Assembly: GCA_052170135.1 (NCBI GenBank)
Contig: JBQNBC010000003.1
Span: 1 to 64,000, forward strand
Source: Wolinella sp052170135
Lineage (GTDB): Bacteria > Campylobacterota > Campylobacteria > Campylobacterales > Helicobacteraceae
Direction of reading: 5' to 3'
DNA: 64,000 bases
The notes below the pieces were generated by a model. That model made no database searches, was not told the origin of the DNA, and was given only the letters and a program-made list of their open reading frames with translations. Below, in pieces: positions 18,081-26,140 of the stretch (positions within the stretch are counted from its first letter, which is position 1; the number at the start of each line of letters is the position of its first letter). The position numbers and the translations under genes are program-made.

Positions 18081-19277
18081 ATGGCGTATTTTTGGCTATT
18101 TTCCATACTTTTACCGCTTGCATCGTTGGGAGAAGAGACACTCTCTAGCTCTATTTTGAGTGATACAAAGCGTGAGATTTTAGAGCTTTCACGAAAGCAA
18201 AACGATGTCGATTCTTCCAAGCTTGAGCTTGGATGGCTCGCTCCACTAAATCTCAGCTACTCAGATAGTCGCGATCTAGACTATAATCCAAATATGCGCA
18301 CGAAGTCCTTTACGATAGGAATCAGCCAGCCAATATTTAAAAGTGGTGCGATTCTCGCAAGAATCAAGGGCGCACGTGCAAAAAGAGATGTCGGCGCACT
18401 AGAAATTGAACTTGAAGAACGACGACTTATAACCAGAACCGTTGGGCTTATTTTTACACTGCATGAGCTTGAATTAGAGATTGAAAAACAGGAACTTTTA
18501 GCCGAGAATACAGGCATTGATGTAGAGCGAAAAAGGGAGCAGTTTAATACCGGATTTAGTGATAGTAGCGAGCTAGATAATGCAATTCTGGCGCATAATG
18601 AAGCTAGGGCAAGGAGATTTTCTCTGCTTGATTCCCATGCTGAGGCGGTAAAAAATCTAAATGATATAAGCGATATAAAAGACTATCATACTGTGCAAAT
18701 TCCACGTCTATTCTTGGTAAAAGAAGATGACTTTATGAAAAAGAATCTAAACCTAAAAAAGACACATAAAAATGAATTAGTTGCGCGCGAAGCGTATAGA
18801 GAAACGCTTGGCTCATATCTACCACAAATCTCACTTGAAGCGCGCTACCACCATCAGCACAACAACAATTCACGCATGCTTGGAAATGACTGGAATGACT
18901 ACAAAACATTCGGAGCGACGCTCACGCTGCCACTCCTCGATCCAACTATTAGCTTCAACTTACAAAGCGCAAAAATATCGGAACTTAAGGCATCGCTAGA
19001 ACATGCGGAGTCCAAAAAAGCAGAAGAGAATCTACACAAGCAGAGTGTACAAAAACTAAAAAATCTAGCGCAAAAAATTGCACTAGCTAAAGAAGATGTG
19101 CTGCTTTATGATTCACTACTTGCCGATTCTATCGCACGAAAAAATATTGGCGATCTAACCGAATACGATGTGAAAATAATGCAAAATTCAAGGCGCATGC
19201 GAGAAATTGATACAAAAATATATGAGCTTCAAGAGCAAAAGATACTGCTAGACCTATATGAGAGGGCACGTATTTGA
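18081..19277 (+). CDS. TolC-family outer-membrane efflux channel
   Basis: A 398-residue outer-membrane efflux protein. It starts with a signal peptide (about 1-16) and has two repeated coiled-coil/barrel halves; GISQPIFKSG near residue 80 and TLTLPLLDPTIS near 285 mark equivalent positions in the two repeats. It begins directly after argD and overlaps the MidA-type gene by 4 bp (TTGA). With the adaptor upstream it would form two of three parts of a tripartite exporter. Confidence 0.85.
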   Translation: MAYFWLFSILLPLASLGEETLSSSILSDTKREILELSRKQNDVDSSKLELGWLAPLNLSYSDSRDLDYNPNMRTKSFTIGISQPIFKSGAILARIKGARAKRDVGALEIELEERRLITRTVGLIFTLHELELEIEKQELLAENTGIDVERKREQFNTGFSDSSELDNAILAHNEARARRFSLLDSHAEAVKNLNDISDIKDYHTVQIPRLFLVKEDDFMKKNLNLKKTHKNELVAREAYRETLGSYLPQISLEARYHHQHNNNSRMLGNDWNDYKTFGATLTLPLLDPTISFNLQSAKISELKASLEHAESKKAEENLHKQSVQKLKNLAQKIALAKEDVLLYDSLLADSIARKNIGDLTEYDVKIMQNSRRMREIDTKIYELQEQKILLDLYERARI

Positions 19278-20413
19278 GGAGCTTTGGCGATGTAATGCAC
19301 GAGTGGCTATATGGTGAGCACGGCTACTACAAAAGTGCGAAAATAGGCAAAGGTGGCGACTTCTACACTTCTGTATCCGCCAGCAGATACTTTGGCGCGA
19401 CCATAGCAAATGCATTCGTGCGATTCTGCTTAGGTGCTAAATCTAGCGTTTCTTGTATGCCCAACAAGAATCTCACAAAAAGCCCAAGCGAAGACAATCG
19501 CATTGTATTTATGGAAATTGGTGCAGCACGTGGTGAGCTGATAATCGATGTGGCGAGGTACTTATTGCAATTTCACGAAAAAATCGCACAAAATACGAGC
19601 TTTGTAGTCATCGAACCATTCTCAGAGTTACGAGATGAACAACGCACAAATTGGGATGCGGTATGCAAAAATATGGAGCTCTTGATTCTTGATAGCCTTG
19701 ATAAATTTCGCGCAAAAAATGTCTTTGTATTTGCAAATGAGCTACTTGATGCGCTCCCATGTGAACTATTTTTAGATGACAAACAAGGGTTTGTGGCGGA
19801 AGATTTTAGTGTGAGATTCCTCAATGCAAGTGATGAAATAAAGATGCGTGCCGCGAAGCTTAACTTAGTGCGCGGTGAGCTTGCAGTAGGATTAGACAAG
19901 ATAGTAAGCGAGATCTCAAACTGCGCGGAGAATCTGCTATTTTTGACATTTGATTATGGGCAAAACTTTACACGAAATGACTTTTCTATTAGACTTTTTA
20001 GAGGACACGAGGTGCTTAATTTTGCTGATTTCAAAGATAATATTCGCCCATTTTTTGGGCTTTGCGATATTACAAGCGATGTGAACTTTGACGAAGTGAG
20101 ATTAGAGTTTGAAAAAAATGGTATGCGCCAAATATACTTTAATCGCCAAAATCGCGCACTATTTGAGCTCGGTATTTCAGATGTAATCCAAAATTTAACA
20201 CAAGAAGAATCGAAAATCTATAAAAGCGATAATACATGCTACTCTAATGGGCTAAAACCTGAGACAAAGCATCAATACGAAAATGACGATACTAAAAATA
20301 TGCGCGAAATACTTAGTGTGCGTAGCCTACTTGATCCAGGTCTGCTTGGTGAGCGTTTTAAGTGTGCATGCTTTATAAAAGGGGAATGCGGGAATCCTTT
20401 TTCTGGGCTTTAG
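19274..20413 (+). CDS. SAM-dependent methyltransferase, MidA/NDUFAF7 family
   Basis: A 379-residue protein of the DUF185 family, whose mitochondrial member methylates an arginine of complex I. Family features are FGDVMHEWLYGEHGYY, KGGDFYTSVSASRYFG, the SAM loop FMEIGAARGEL and VFANELLDALPCE. The TTG at 19274 overlaps the TolC stop by 4 bp and gives the expected N-terminus; an ATG seven codons later is the alternative. Its 3' end overlaps the convergent kinase gene by 41 bp. A role in complex I assembly is inference by homology. Confidence 0.82.
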   Translation: MRSFGDVMHEWLYGEHGYYKSAKIGKGGDFYTSVSASRYFGATIANAFVRFCLGAKSSVSCMPNKNLTKSPSEDNRIVFMEIGAARGELIIDVARYLLQFHEKIAQNTSFVVIEPFSELRDEQRTNWDAVCKNMELLILDSLDKFRAKNVFVFANELLDALPCELFLDDKQGFVAEDFSVRFLNASDEIKMRAAKLNLVRGELAVGLDKIVSEISNCAENLLFLTFDYGQNFTRNDFSIRLFRGHEVLNFADFKDNIRPFFGLCDITSDVNFDEVRLEFEKNGMRQIYFNRQNRALFELGISDVIQNLTQEESKIYKSDNTCYSNGLKPETKHQYENDDTKNMREILSVRSLLDPGLLGERFKCACFIKGECGNPFSGL

Positions 20414-21710
20414 GCTCAAACTTAGACAAATCAAGCTCAAATGTAGCAATAGTCCCCTCAGAATCGCTACGATTCTTAAGCGAAATCGTACCACCTAGTG
20501 TATCTGCAGCACCCTTTGCCAAAAATAGCCCAAGCCCTGCGCCACTTTTATTTCCAGAGCGTTTAAATGGAGCAAAAATATCAATACTTCCATCAATGCC
20601 ACACCCTTCGTCAACAACCTGTAGGCAAAATTTATTAGAATCCAAAATGCTTTGAAATATCACACGCCTGCCTTTTGGCGTAAATTTGAGTGCATTTTGG
20701 AGAAAATTTTGGATAATTTGTGTAAGCAAAGTCGGCTGAATATGCACAAGCAGAGAATTCGGACTCAAATCAAGCACAAACTCCTTACCCTCTTTTTGCG
20801 CTAATAGCGCAAAGTTGTTGCCCATCTTACATGCAAAGTCAATGATATCTATATCTTCACTCTTCTCAAACTGCGCACCCTCTTGTCGCCCTATGTCAAG
20901 CACGCTTTTAATCATGTGATTCATCTCGTTTATACCCTGGATATTTGTACGAAGCGTCTCAATATATTTTTCAGATTCTCTGGGCTTTATAAGAACAACT
21001 TCACTCTTTGTCTTCATCACAGCAAGTGGCGTCTTTAGCTCATGCGCAATACCGATAAATAGCTCTTTTTGATAGTCCATATATCGCTGCAGACGCGAAA
21101 TGAGGTTGTTTATAGAATCGACCAATGGAATGAATTCATCTGGAATCTTCTCCGATTCTAGTGGCTTTAGCAGATTCTCATTCATTTTTATAAGCGTATC
21201 TGAGAGTTCCGAGACTGGCTTTGCGAGAATCTTTGATAAGATAAAGGCATAAATCTGTGCAAGAATAATGCCACCGAAGTTTATGATCATGATACTATTA
21301 AGAATCACGCTAAGGAGCTTGCGAATGCCACTGATATCACGTGTAATAACTATGTAGCTATTCTCATTCAAGTCGTACGGATACTGGATTTGAAAGTAGT
21401 TTTTTTCGCCCTTTTTAAGCTCTTTAAATAAAACCTTATTTTCTAGCTTTGGTAGCGATACCACCGAAATAGTCGTCTCGCCGGTGCGAAGCGATGCTAT
21501 GCTATAAGAATCTATCTGTGCATCAATTGGATATTTTGTATTTGAGCTGACGATATAAGTCGCCTCTGACGTTAGCTCTGCCTTTAGCTCGCTATATAGC
21601 GAGCTCTTGATATAGGCATATAAGATAAATGAGAATAGTGCTATTAACGCAATAGAGGCAAAAGCGAGCTGCCTAGCATACTCGCTTCTTATACTCCTTT
21701 TGGATAACAA
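20373..21710 (-). CDS. Membrane sensor histidine kinase, partner of the HsrA-like regulator
   Basis: A 445-residue sensor kinase with membrane helices at about 14-34 and 137-157 enclosing a periplasmic domain of about 100 residues. A HAMP-like linker follows, then the H-box with H223 in IAHELKTPLA, an N-box (QNFLQNALKF), and G-boxes DEGCGI and GAGLGLFLAKG. The frame opens at a TTG (21710) inside the end of the regulator gene (22-bp overlap), so the exact start is uncertain, but coupling to the regulator is clear. The periplasmic ligand is unknown. Confidence 0.88.
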   Translation of the reverse strand: MLSKRSIRSEYARQLAFASIALIALFSFILYAYIKSSLYSELKAELTSEATYIVSSNTKYPIDAQIDSYSIASLRTGETTISVVSLPKLENKVLFKELKKGEKNYFQIQYPYDLNENSYIVITRDISGIRKLLSVILNSIMIINFGGIILAQIYAFILSKILAKPVSELSDTLIKMNENLLKPLESEKIPDEFIPLVDSINNLISRLQRYMDYQKELFIGIAHELKTPLAVMKTKSEVVLIKPRESEKYIETLRTNIQGINEMNHMIKSVLDIGRQEGAQFEKSEDIDIIDFACKMGNNFALLAQKEGKEFVLDLSPNSLLVHIQPTLLTQIIQNFLQNALKFTPKGRRVIFQSILDSNKFCLQVVDEGCGIDGSIDIFAPFKRSGNKSGAGLGLFLAKGAADTLGGTISLKNRSDSEGTIATFELDLSKFEPKAQKKDSRIPLL

Positions 21711-22360
21711 AAGCGATAACCCCGTCGTCTAACAGTCTCGATAGTCGATATATTTAGTGGCTTATCCATCTTCTGACGAATCTGATTTATTGCAACTTCA
21801 ATAACATTTGGTGTCACCAACTCTGGCTCTTCCCAAATCGCATCAAGTAGCTGTTCCTTAGAAACAATCTGGTCGCGATGGCGCGCTAGATGTGTTAGCA
21901 CCTCAAATGGCTTGCCTTTAAGCTCAATCTCATGTCCACGATAAGTGATTTTCTCTTCATCTGGATTAATAGTCAAATCCTCAATCTCTATTAGATTTGT
22001 CCCACCAAAGCGCAGTCTGGCCTCGATTCTTGCGACCAGGACATCAAAGTCAAATGGCTTTGCAATAAAATCATCAGCACCGCTACGCAATGCCTCAATC
22101 TCACTATCCTTATCATCGCGCGCAGAAAGAATCACAACCGCCGTACGAGGCGACTTGCTCTTAACCTGCGAGATAATATCAAGCCCGCTACCATCAGGTA
22201 GCATCCAATCAGTTAGCACCAAGTCATAATTCCGGATACTTATATAGTATTCGCCATCTTTTAGATTCTCAGCAACGTCTGTTTGATAGTTAAACTCATT
22301 AAGCCCCTCAGCGATAGTTTTATTAAGGGTAACTTCATCTTCTATTATGAGGATTCGCAT
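21689..22360 (-). CDS. hsrA: OmpR-type response regulator of the HsrA/CosR group, with intact phosphoacceptor
   Basis: A 223-residue DNA-binding regulator. The C-terminal winged helix (GKPFEVLTHLARHRDQIVSK, PELVTPNVIEVAINQIRQKM, RRRGYRFCYP) matches, as I recall it, the nearly invariant output domain of H. pylori HsrA (HP1043) and C. jejuni CosR. Those are orphan regulators with non-canonical receivers. Here the receiver is canonical: E7/D8, phosphoacceptor D51 in LTDWMLPDG, S79 and K101, and a kinase gene overlaps downstream. A TACAAT -10 box lies about 30 bp before the start. The related regulators control redox and respiratory genes, so a similar target set is likely. Confidence 0.85.
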   Translation of the reverse strand: MRILIIEDEVTLNKTIAEGLNEFNYQTDVAENLKDGEYYISIRNYDLVLTDWMLPDGSGLDIISQVKSKSPRTAVVILSARDDKDSEIEALRSGADDFIAKPFDFDVLVARIEARLRFGGTNLIEIEDLTINPDEEKITYRGHEIELKGKPFEVLTHLARHRDQIVSKEQLLDAIWEEPELVTPNVIEVAINQIRQKMDKPLNISTIETVRRRGYRFCYPKGV

Positions 22361-22644
22361 GCGCTTCCTTTGTGGTTTTTTCGCTGGGATTGTATCACAT
22401 TTTTAGAAATTTTTAAACAAAGTTTTATAAAAAATTAAAAAAGTTTTTTGCAGTGTTTATCTCAAGCAATAGCATAAACATAATTTTAAGCATGCAAAAT
22501 ATCGATAACAGCTTGCTTTGTAATTTACAAACAAGAATCCATTTTTAATTTTTGAGATAAAGGATAAAAACGGCAGAAACGTGAATTACTTTTTTAGCGA
22601 TTAGGAAAGATATTTTACACAACACAGTTAGCTATGAAAACAAA
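22361..22644. other. Intergenic region upstream of the HsrA-like regulator
   Basis: About 280 bp of very AT-rich DNA without a coding region. On the minus strand TACAAT at 22389-22394 is a plausible -10 for the regulator gene, and AGGAAG lies just before its ATG. Nothing else is distinct here. Confidence 0.45.
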
Positions 22645-22676
22645 AATTTGGGAATCAAAAGTAAGATTCCCAAATT
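22645..22676 (-). terminator. Rho-independent terminator of groES-groEL
   Basis: AATTTGGGAATC and GATTCCCAAATT form a perfect 12-bp stem with an 8-nt loop. In the minus direction it is followed by a T-rich run (TTTGTTTTC). It lies 19 bp after the groEL stop codon. Confidence 0.85.
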
Positions 22677-22695
22677 ATGCAAACATATGGCGAAA

Positions 22696-24336
22696 TTACA
22701 TCATGCCGCCCATGCCGCCCATGCCACCCATTGCGCTCATGTCAGGCATAGCTGGCTTATCTTCTTTGACTTCACTTACAGTTGCTTCTGTTGTTAATAA
22801 CAAGCTAGATACAGACACTGCATTTTGTAGTGCGATCCTTGCAACTTTTAGTGGGTCAATAATCCCCTCGGCAAACATATCTACATATTCGCCATTTGCT
22901 GCATTAAAGCCGAAGTTTTCATTCTTATTCTGTTCCACGTTATTCACCACTACACCAGCGTCAAAGCCTGCATTTGTCGCGATTTGTTTTAGCGGAGTCG
23001 TAATTGAACGTTTAATGATTTCATAACCGATTTTCTCATCGCCACTTAGAGCTAAATTTACCTTAGCAGCAGCACGAATCAGTGCCGCACCGCCACCAAT
23101 TACGATTCCCTCTTCAACTGCAGCTTTTGTCGCTGAAAGTGCATCATCCACACGATCTTTCTTCTCTTTCATCTCCACTTCGCTAGCCGCACCGACTTTA
23201 ATTACTGCCACGCCACCACTTAGTTTTGCTAATCGCTCCTGGAGTTTTTCTCTGTCATAATCAGACGTTGTTGCTTCGATTTGTGTACGGATTTGTGCCA
23301 CTCGTGCAGCTACTTCATCTTTTGAACCTTTGCCATCTACGATTGTTGTGTTGTCTTTGTCGAGCACAATTCTTGCAGCTTGACCCAAATCAGCGATAGT
23401 AGCACTCTCTAGCGTCTTGCCTACTTCTTCGCTAATTACTGTACCACCAGTTAGCGTCGCAATGTCTTTTAGCATCTCTTTTCGTCTATCACCAAAGCCT
23501 GGAGCTTTTACCGCAGCGACATTTAGCACACCTCGCAGTTTATTTACCACAAGCGTAGTTAAAGCCTCACCCTCAATGTCTTCAGCTACAATCAATAGAG
23601 GCTTCCCACTTTTCATAGTCCCTTCTAGAAGCGGGAGAATATCTTTCATTGATGTAATTTTCTTATCAGTGAGCAGGATAAACGGTGATTCTAGCACCGC
23701 TTCCATCTTGTCGCTGTTTGTTACAAAATATGGTGATAGATACCCTCGATCAAACTGCATTCCCTCAACCACATTTAGTTCATCATTGATTCCCTTGGCT
23801 TCTTCGACAGTTATGACGCCATCTTTACCTACTTTTTCCATTGCTTCAGCAATAAGACTTCCGATGTTTTCATCGGAGTTAGCCGAAATCGTCGCTACCT
23901 GCGCGATCTCTTTCTTATCGTTGACTTTTCTAGAGAATTTTTTAAGCTCTTCAATGATAGCTGCAGTCGCTTTATCCATACCGCGTTTTACTTCGATAGG
24001 ATTCGCGCCCGCTGTGATGTTTCGCAAGCCCTCTTTAAAGATTCCGTGCGCTAAAACTGTCGCTGTAGTAGTGCCATCACCTGCTGCATCTGCTGTTTTA
24101 CTAGCAACTTCTTTGACCAACTGAGCACCCATGTTACTAATAGCATCAGCTAGCTCAATCTCTTTTGCTACAGACACGCCATCTTTTGTGATTGAAGGCG
24201 CCCCAAAACTTTTTTGAATCAAGACATTTCGTCCGCGTGGTCCCATTGTTACTTTTACTGCATCAGCTAGCTGGCGGACGCCCTCATATAGCTTATTTCG
24301 TGCGCTATCAGAAAAGTTAATCTCTTTAGTTGCCAT
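22696..24336 (-). CDS. groEL: Chaperonin GroEL (Hsp60)
   Basis: ATP-driven folding chaperonin of 546 residues. The phosphate-binding DGTTTATVLA, the GPRGRNVLI segment and the flexible GGMGGMGGMM tail are all present. Second gene of the groES-groEL operon (38-bp gap), followed by a strong terminator. Heat control through a CIRCE-like site upstream of groES is likely. Confidence 0.98.
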   Translation of the reverse strand: MATKEINFSDSARNKLYEGVRQLADAVKVTMGPRGRNVLIQKSFGAPSITKDGVSVAKEIELADAISNMGAQLVKEVASKTADAAGDGTTTATVLAHGIFKEGLRNITAGANPIEVKRGMDKATAAIIEELKKFSRKVNDKKEIAQVATISANSDENIGSLIAEAMEKVGKDGVITVEEAKGINDELNVVEGMQFDRGYLSPYFVTNSDKMEAVLESPFILLTDKKITSMKDILPLLEGTMKSGKPLLIVAEDIEGEALTTLVVNKLRGVLNVAAVKAPGFGDRRKEMLKDIATLTGGTVISEEVGKTLESATIADLGQAARIVLDKDNTTIVDGKGSKDEVAARVAQIRTQIEATTSDYDREKLQERLAKLSGGVAVIKVGAASEVEMKEKKDRVDDALSATKAAVEEGIVIGGGAALIRAAAKVNLALSGDEKIGYEIIKRSITTPLKQIATNAGFDAGVVVNNVEQNKNENFGFNAANGEYVDMFAEGIIDPLKVARIALQNAVSVSSLLLTTEATVSEVKEDKPAMPDMSAMGGMGGMGGMM

Positions 24337-24374
24337 GTTATTCTCCTTTAAGTTTTAATATAGATATTTGAGCC

Positions 24375-24644
24375 TTAGCCCATAATTCCAAGTAATTCTT
24401 CAGTCTTGATGATTAGATACTCTTTTCCCTCGATTTTTACCTCTGTGCCAGAGTATTTTGCAAAGACAACTTGATCATTTAGCTTGATTGCACCATCTTT
24501 TGCTACCTCATCGCTTAACGCCCTTACTACACCAGCTAGTGGTTTCTCCTTTGCATTATCTGGGATGATAATTCCAGAGGCTGTTTTTGTATCCTCTTCG
24601 ACTCGCTCGATTAGGACTCTTTGACCTAGTGGTTTGAAATTCAT
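24375..24644 (-). CDS. groES: Co-chaperonin GroES
   Basis: Lid of the GroEL chamber, 89 residues. FKPLGQRVLIER, the mobile loop with KTASGIIIPD, and the KYSGTEVKIEGKEYLI end are standard. It lacks the Cys/His-rich metal-binding C-terminal extension known from H. pylori GroES (HspA), ending instead in LGIMG, so nickel binding by this protein is not expected. AAGGAG precedes the ATG. Confidence 0.97.
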   Translation of the reverse strand: MNFKPLGQRVLIERVEEDTKTASGIIIPDNAKEKPLAGVVRALSDEVAKDGAIKLNDQVVFAKYSGTEVKIEGKEYLIIKTEELLGIMG

Positions 24645-24659
24645 CTTCGAAACTCCTTT

Positions 24660-24693
24660 TTAGCAATTAATTATGTGAAGTGCCAGAATTCTA
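24660..24693 (-). promoter_or_regulatory. groES promoter with degenerate CIRCE-like element
   Basis: TTAGCAATT, a 9-nt spacer, then AAGTGCCAG (24660-24686) matches the HrcA operator CIRCE (TTAGCACTC-N9-GAGTGCTAA) at 13 of 18 positions with the correct spacing. A TAGAAT -10 word on the minus strand (24688-24693) lies just upstream, so the site would cover the transcript start. This would give HrcA-type heat-shock repression. Confidence 0.5.
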
Positions 24694-24840
24694 CACGCTA
24701 TATAACTGTTTTGTCAATATATTTAGTAATTTTTTCTCATTAGTTTAGTGATATTGACTAAAGTTTTATAAACAAAAATGGATAGATATTTTTATACTTT
24801 TCAACTCAAATACTACACTTTCTACAAGAATCCACCCACA

Positions 24841-25602
24841 CTATCGAGCATCATCAAGCATCTTTGCATAGCAAAGAATCTCCGGTCGATACTCAAAGTG
24901 CATCGTGTCATAATGCCCCCATTTCCCACCCCAAATAAAACCTTCGGTCTCAAAAATCTCGACAATTTCACGCGGAATCGCATTGCTATACGTCTCCCTA
25001 CCCTTGCGCATATCCCAAAGCCAGTAGTGGCTATATCGAACATCCAAATCAAGTGCAATCCCAAAACTATGCACGCTTAAAACCTCGCTTCCAGCGATGT
25101 TTCTCCAATTAAAGCCACCAGCACTTTGCATCGCTACCTTGTATATTTCTGGCGATAAGAGCTCGATTCTTTTAGAGATTCGCGCTATTTTCTCAGCTAC
25201 TAATGCATGCACCTCGACAAAAACTCCACTCTGCACAGCTGCTAACCATGGAATTCTTACGATATTTTTCCGCACCAATGCTTCACTATCGCCATACACT
25301 TTTTTAAAGAATCGCATATCGCGCAGACGACTTGTATCCTTGCCTCTTGGCGCGACATCACCAAATTTAAGCGGATAAGCAACCCAAAAGGAATCCTCCA
25401 AATCAGCATGTACAAACGCCTCTGCATAGCTCTTTTTATGACCATCATCAAACTCCAAACTAGAGCCATCACGAAAATAGATACGATTCTCCGCGATTTT
25501 CAAGACCACTTCAGGGTAGGATTCCTCAATACATCGCTGTGCAAACTCGCCTGCAGAGAGTATCAAAGCACCAAGAATCAAGACAAAAAAAGCTCTAACC
25601 AA
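24841..25602 (-). CDS. Exported M15-type peptidase (VanY/endolysin-like carboxypeptidase)
   Basis: A 253-residue exported zinc peptidase likely acting on peptidoglycan stem peptides. A signal peptide (about 1-17) precedes the M15 metal motifs: SVHSFGIALDLDV supplies the His and Asp ligands, and GKWGHYDTMHFEYR the catalytic acid/ligand region with MHFEYRPE. The start is a TTG with a strong GGAGGTG 6 bp upstream. It resembles the L-Ala-D-Glu peptidase (M15C) branch. It stands alone, divergent from a lipoprotein gene, so a role in cell-shape or wall remodelling is inference. Confidence 0.8.
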   Translation of the reverse strand: MVRAFFVLILGALILSAGEFAQRCIEESYPEVVLKIAENRIYFRDGSSLEFDDGHKKSYAEAFVHADLEDSFWVAYPLKFGDVAPRGKDTSRLRDMRFFKKVYGDSEALVRKNIVRIPWLAAVQSGVFVEVHALVAEKIARISKRIELLSPEIYKVAMQSAGGFNWRNIAGSEVLSVHSFGIALDLDVRYSHYWLWDMRKGRETYSNAIPREIVEIFETEGFIWGGKWGHYDTMHFEYRPEILCYAKMLDDAR

Positions 25603-25657
25603 ACACCACCTCCAAAGAAATCAAAACTGTAGCCGAATTTTTCAGCTTCATTTTTTG

Positions 25658-25663
25658 TAAAAT
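25658..25663 (+). promoter_or_regulatory. -10 box of lipoprotein gene
   Basis: TAAAAT preceded by TG lies 28 bp before the lipoprotein start, the spacing seen for other sigma-70-type promoters in this window. AAGGA lies 7 bp before the ATG. Confidence 0.45.
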
Positions 25664-25691
25664 CGACTTAATTATAATTTAAGGATATAAC

Positions 25692-26099
25692 ATGCTTACC
25701 AAAGTAGTCGCACCCGCACTAATCGCCCTATTTTTTACTGGTTGCGTATCCAGACCACCATTTATCCCTACATCGTTAGACCCGATGGCACGTGGTATCA
25801 CGATAGCAAATAGCACGCCATATAACTGCACCGTCCTAGGTGAAATCGATGGCAACCAAGCAAGACTGAGAGATAGAGAACAGCCCACACTCCAAAGCCT
25901 GAGGCTAGGCGCGATGAATGACTTAAAAAATAACGCTATTCATGCAGTTAAGCCAGATAGGCGAATCATGCTAAGAATCGTAAATGAATACGCGCTATGC
26001 AACTTATCCAACGGGAATCTCACACCTTGCGAATCCGAACACACGTCGCCAGCCTCCTACACGATAAGAGCACAAATATTTGACTGCGGACAAAAGTAG
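25692..26099 (+). CDS. Small lipoprotein (DUF4156-like)
   Basis: A 135-residue protein with a lipoprotein signal peptide and lipobox FTGC (Cys at residue 18). The mature part has four more cysteines that could form two disulfides. The NCTVLGEIDGNQ segment and the overall size recall the DUF4156 lipoprotein family. It would sit in the periplasm, anchored to a membrane. Function unknown. A perfect 12-bp hairpin follows 7 bp after the stop. Confidence 0.8.
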   Translation: MLTKVVAPALIALFFTGCVSRPPFIPTSLDPMARGITIANSTPYNCTVLGEIDGNQARLRDREQPTLQSLRLGAMNDLKNNAIHAVKPDRRIMLRIVNEYALCNLSNGNLTPCESEHTSPASYTIRAQIFDCGQK

Positions 26100-26106
26100 C
26101 CATTTC

Positions 26107-26134
26107 CAAGAATCTAGCCTCAGCTAGATTCTTG
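26107..26134. terminator. Bidirectional terminator hairpin
   Basis: CAAGAATCTAGC and GCTAGATTCTTG form a perfect 12-bp stem closed by a CTCA tetraloop. It lies between the convergent lipoprotein and MATE genes, 7 bp from each stop codon. Confidence 0.75.
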
Positions 26135-26140
26135 TCCACC

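Noticed and set aside
23417..24124. 235-codon frame opposite groEL
   Set aside because: Long antisense frame is a by-product of groEL codon use; no independent evidence.
24778..25080. 100-codon plus-strand frame overlapping the M15 peptidase gene
   Set aside because: Antisense shadow; the minus strand carries the zinc-site motifs and a strong ribosome site.
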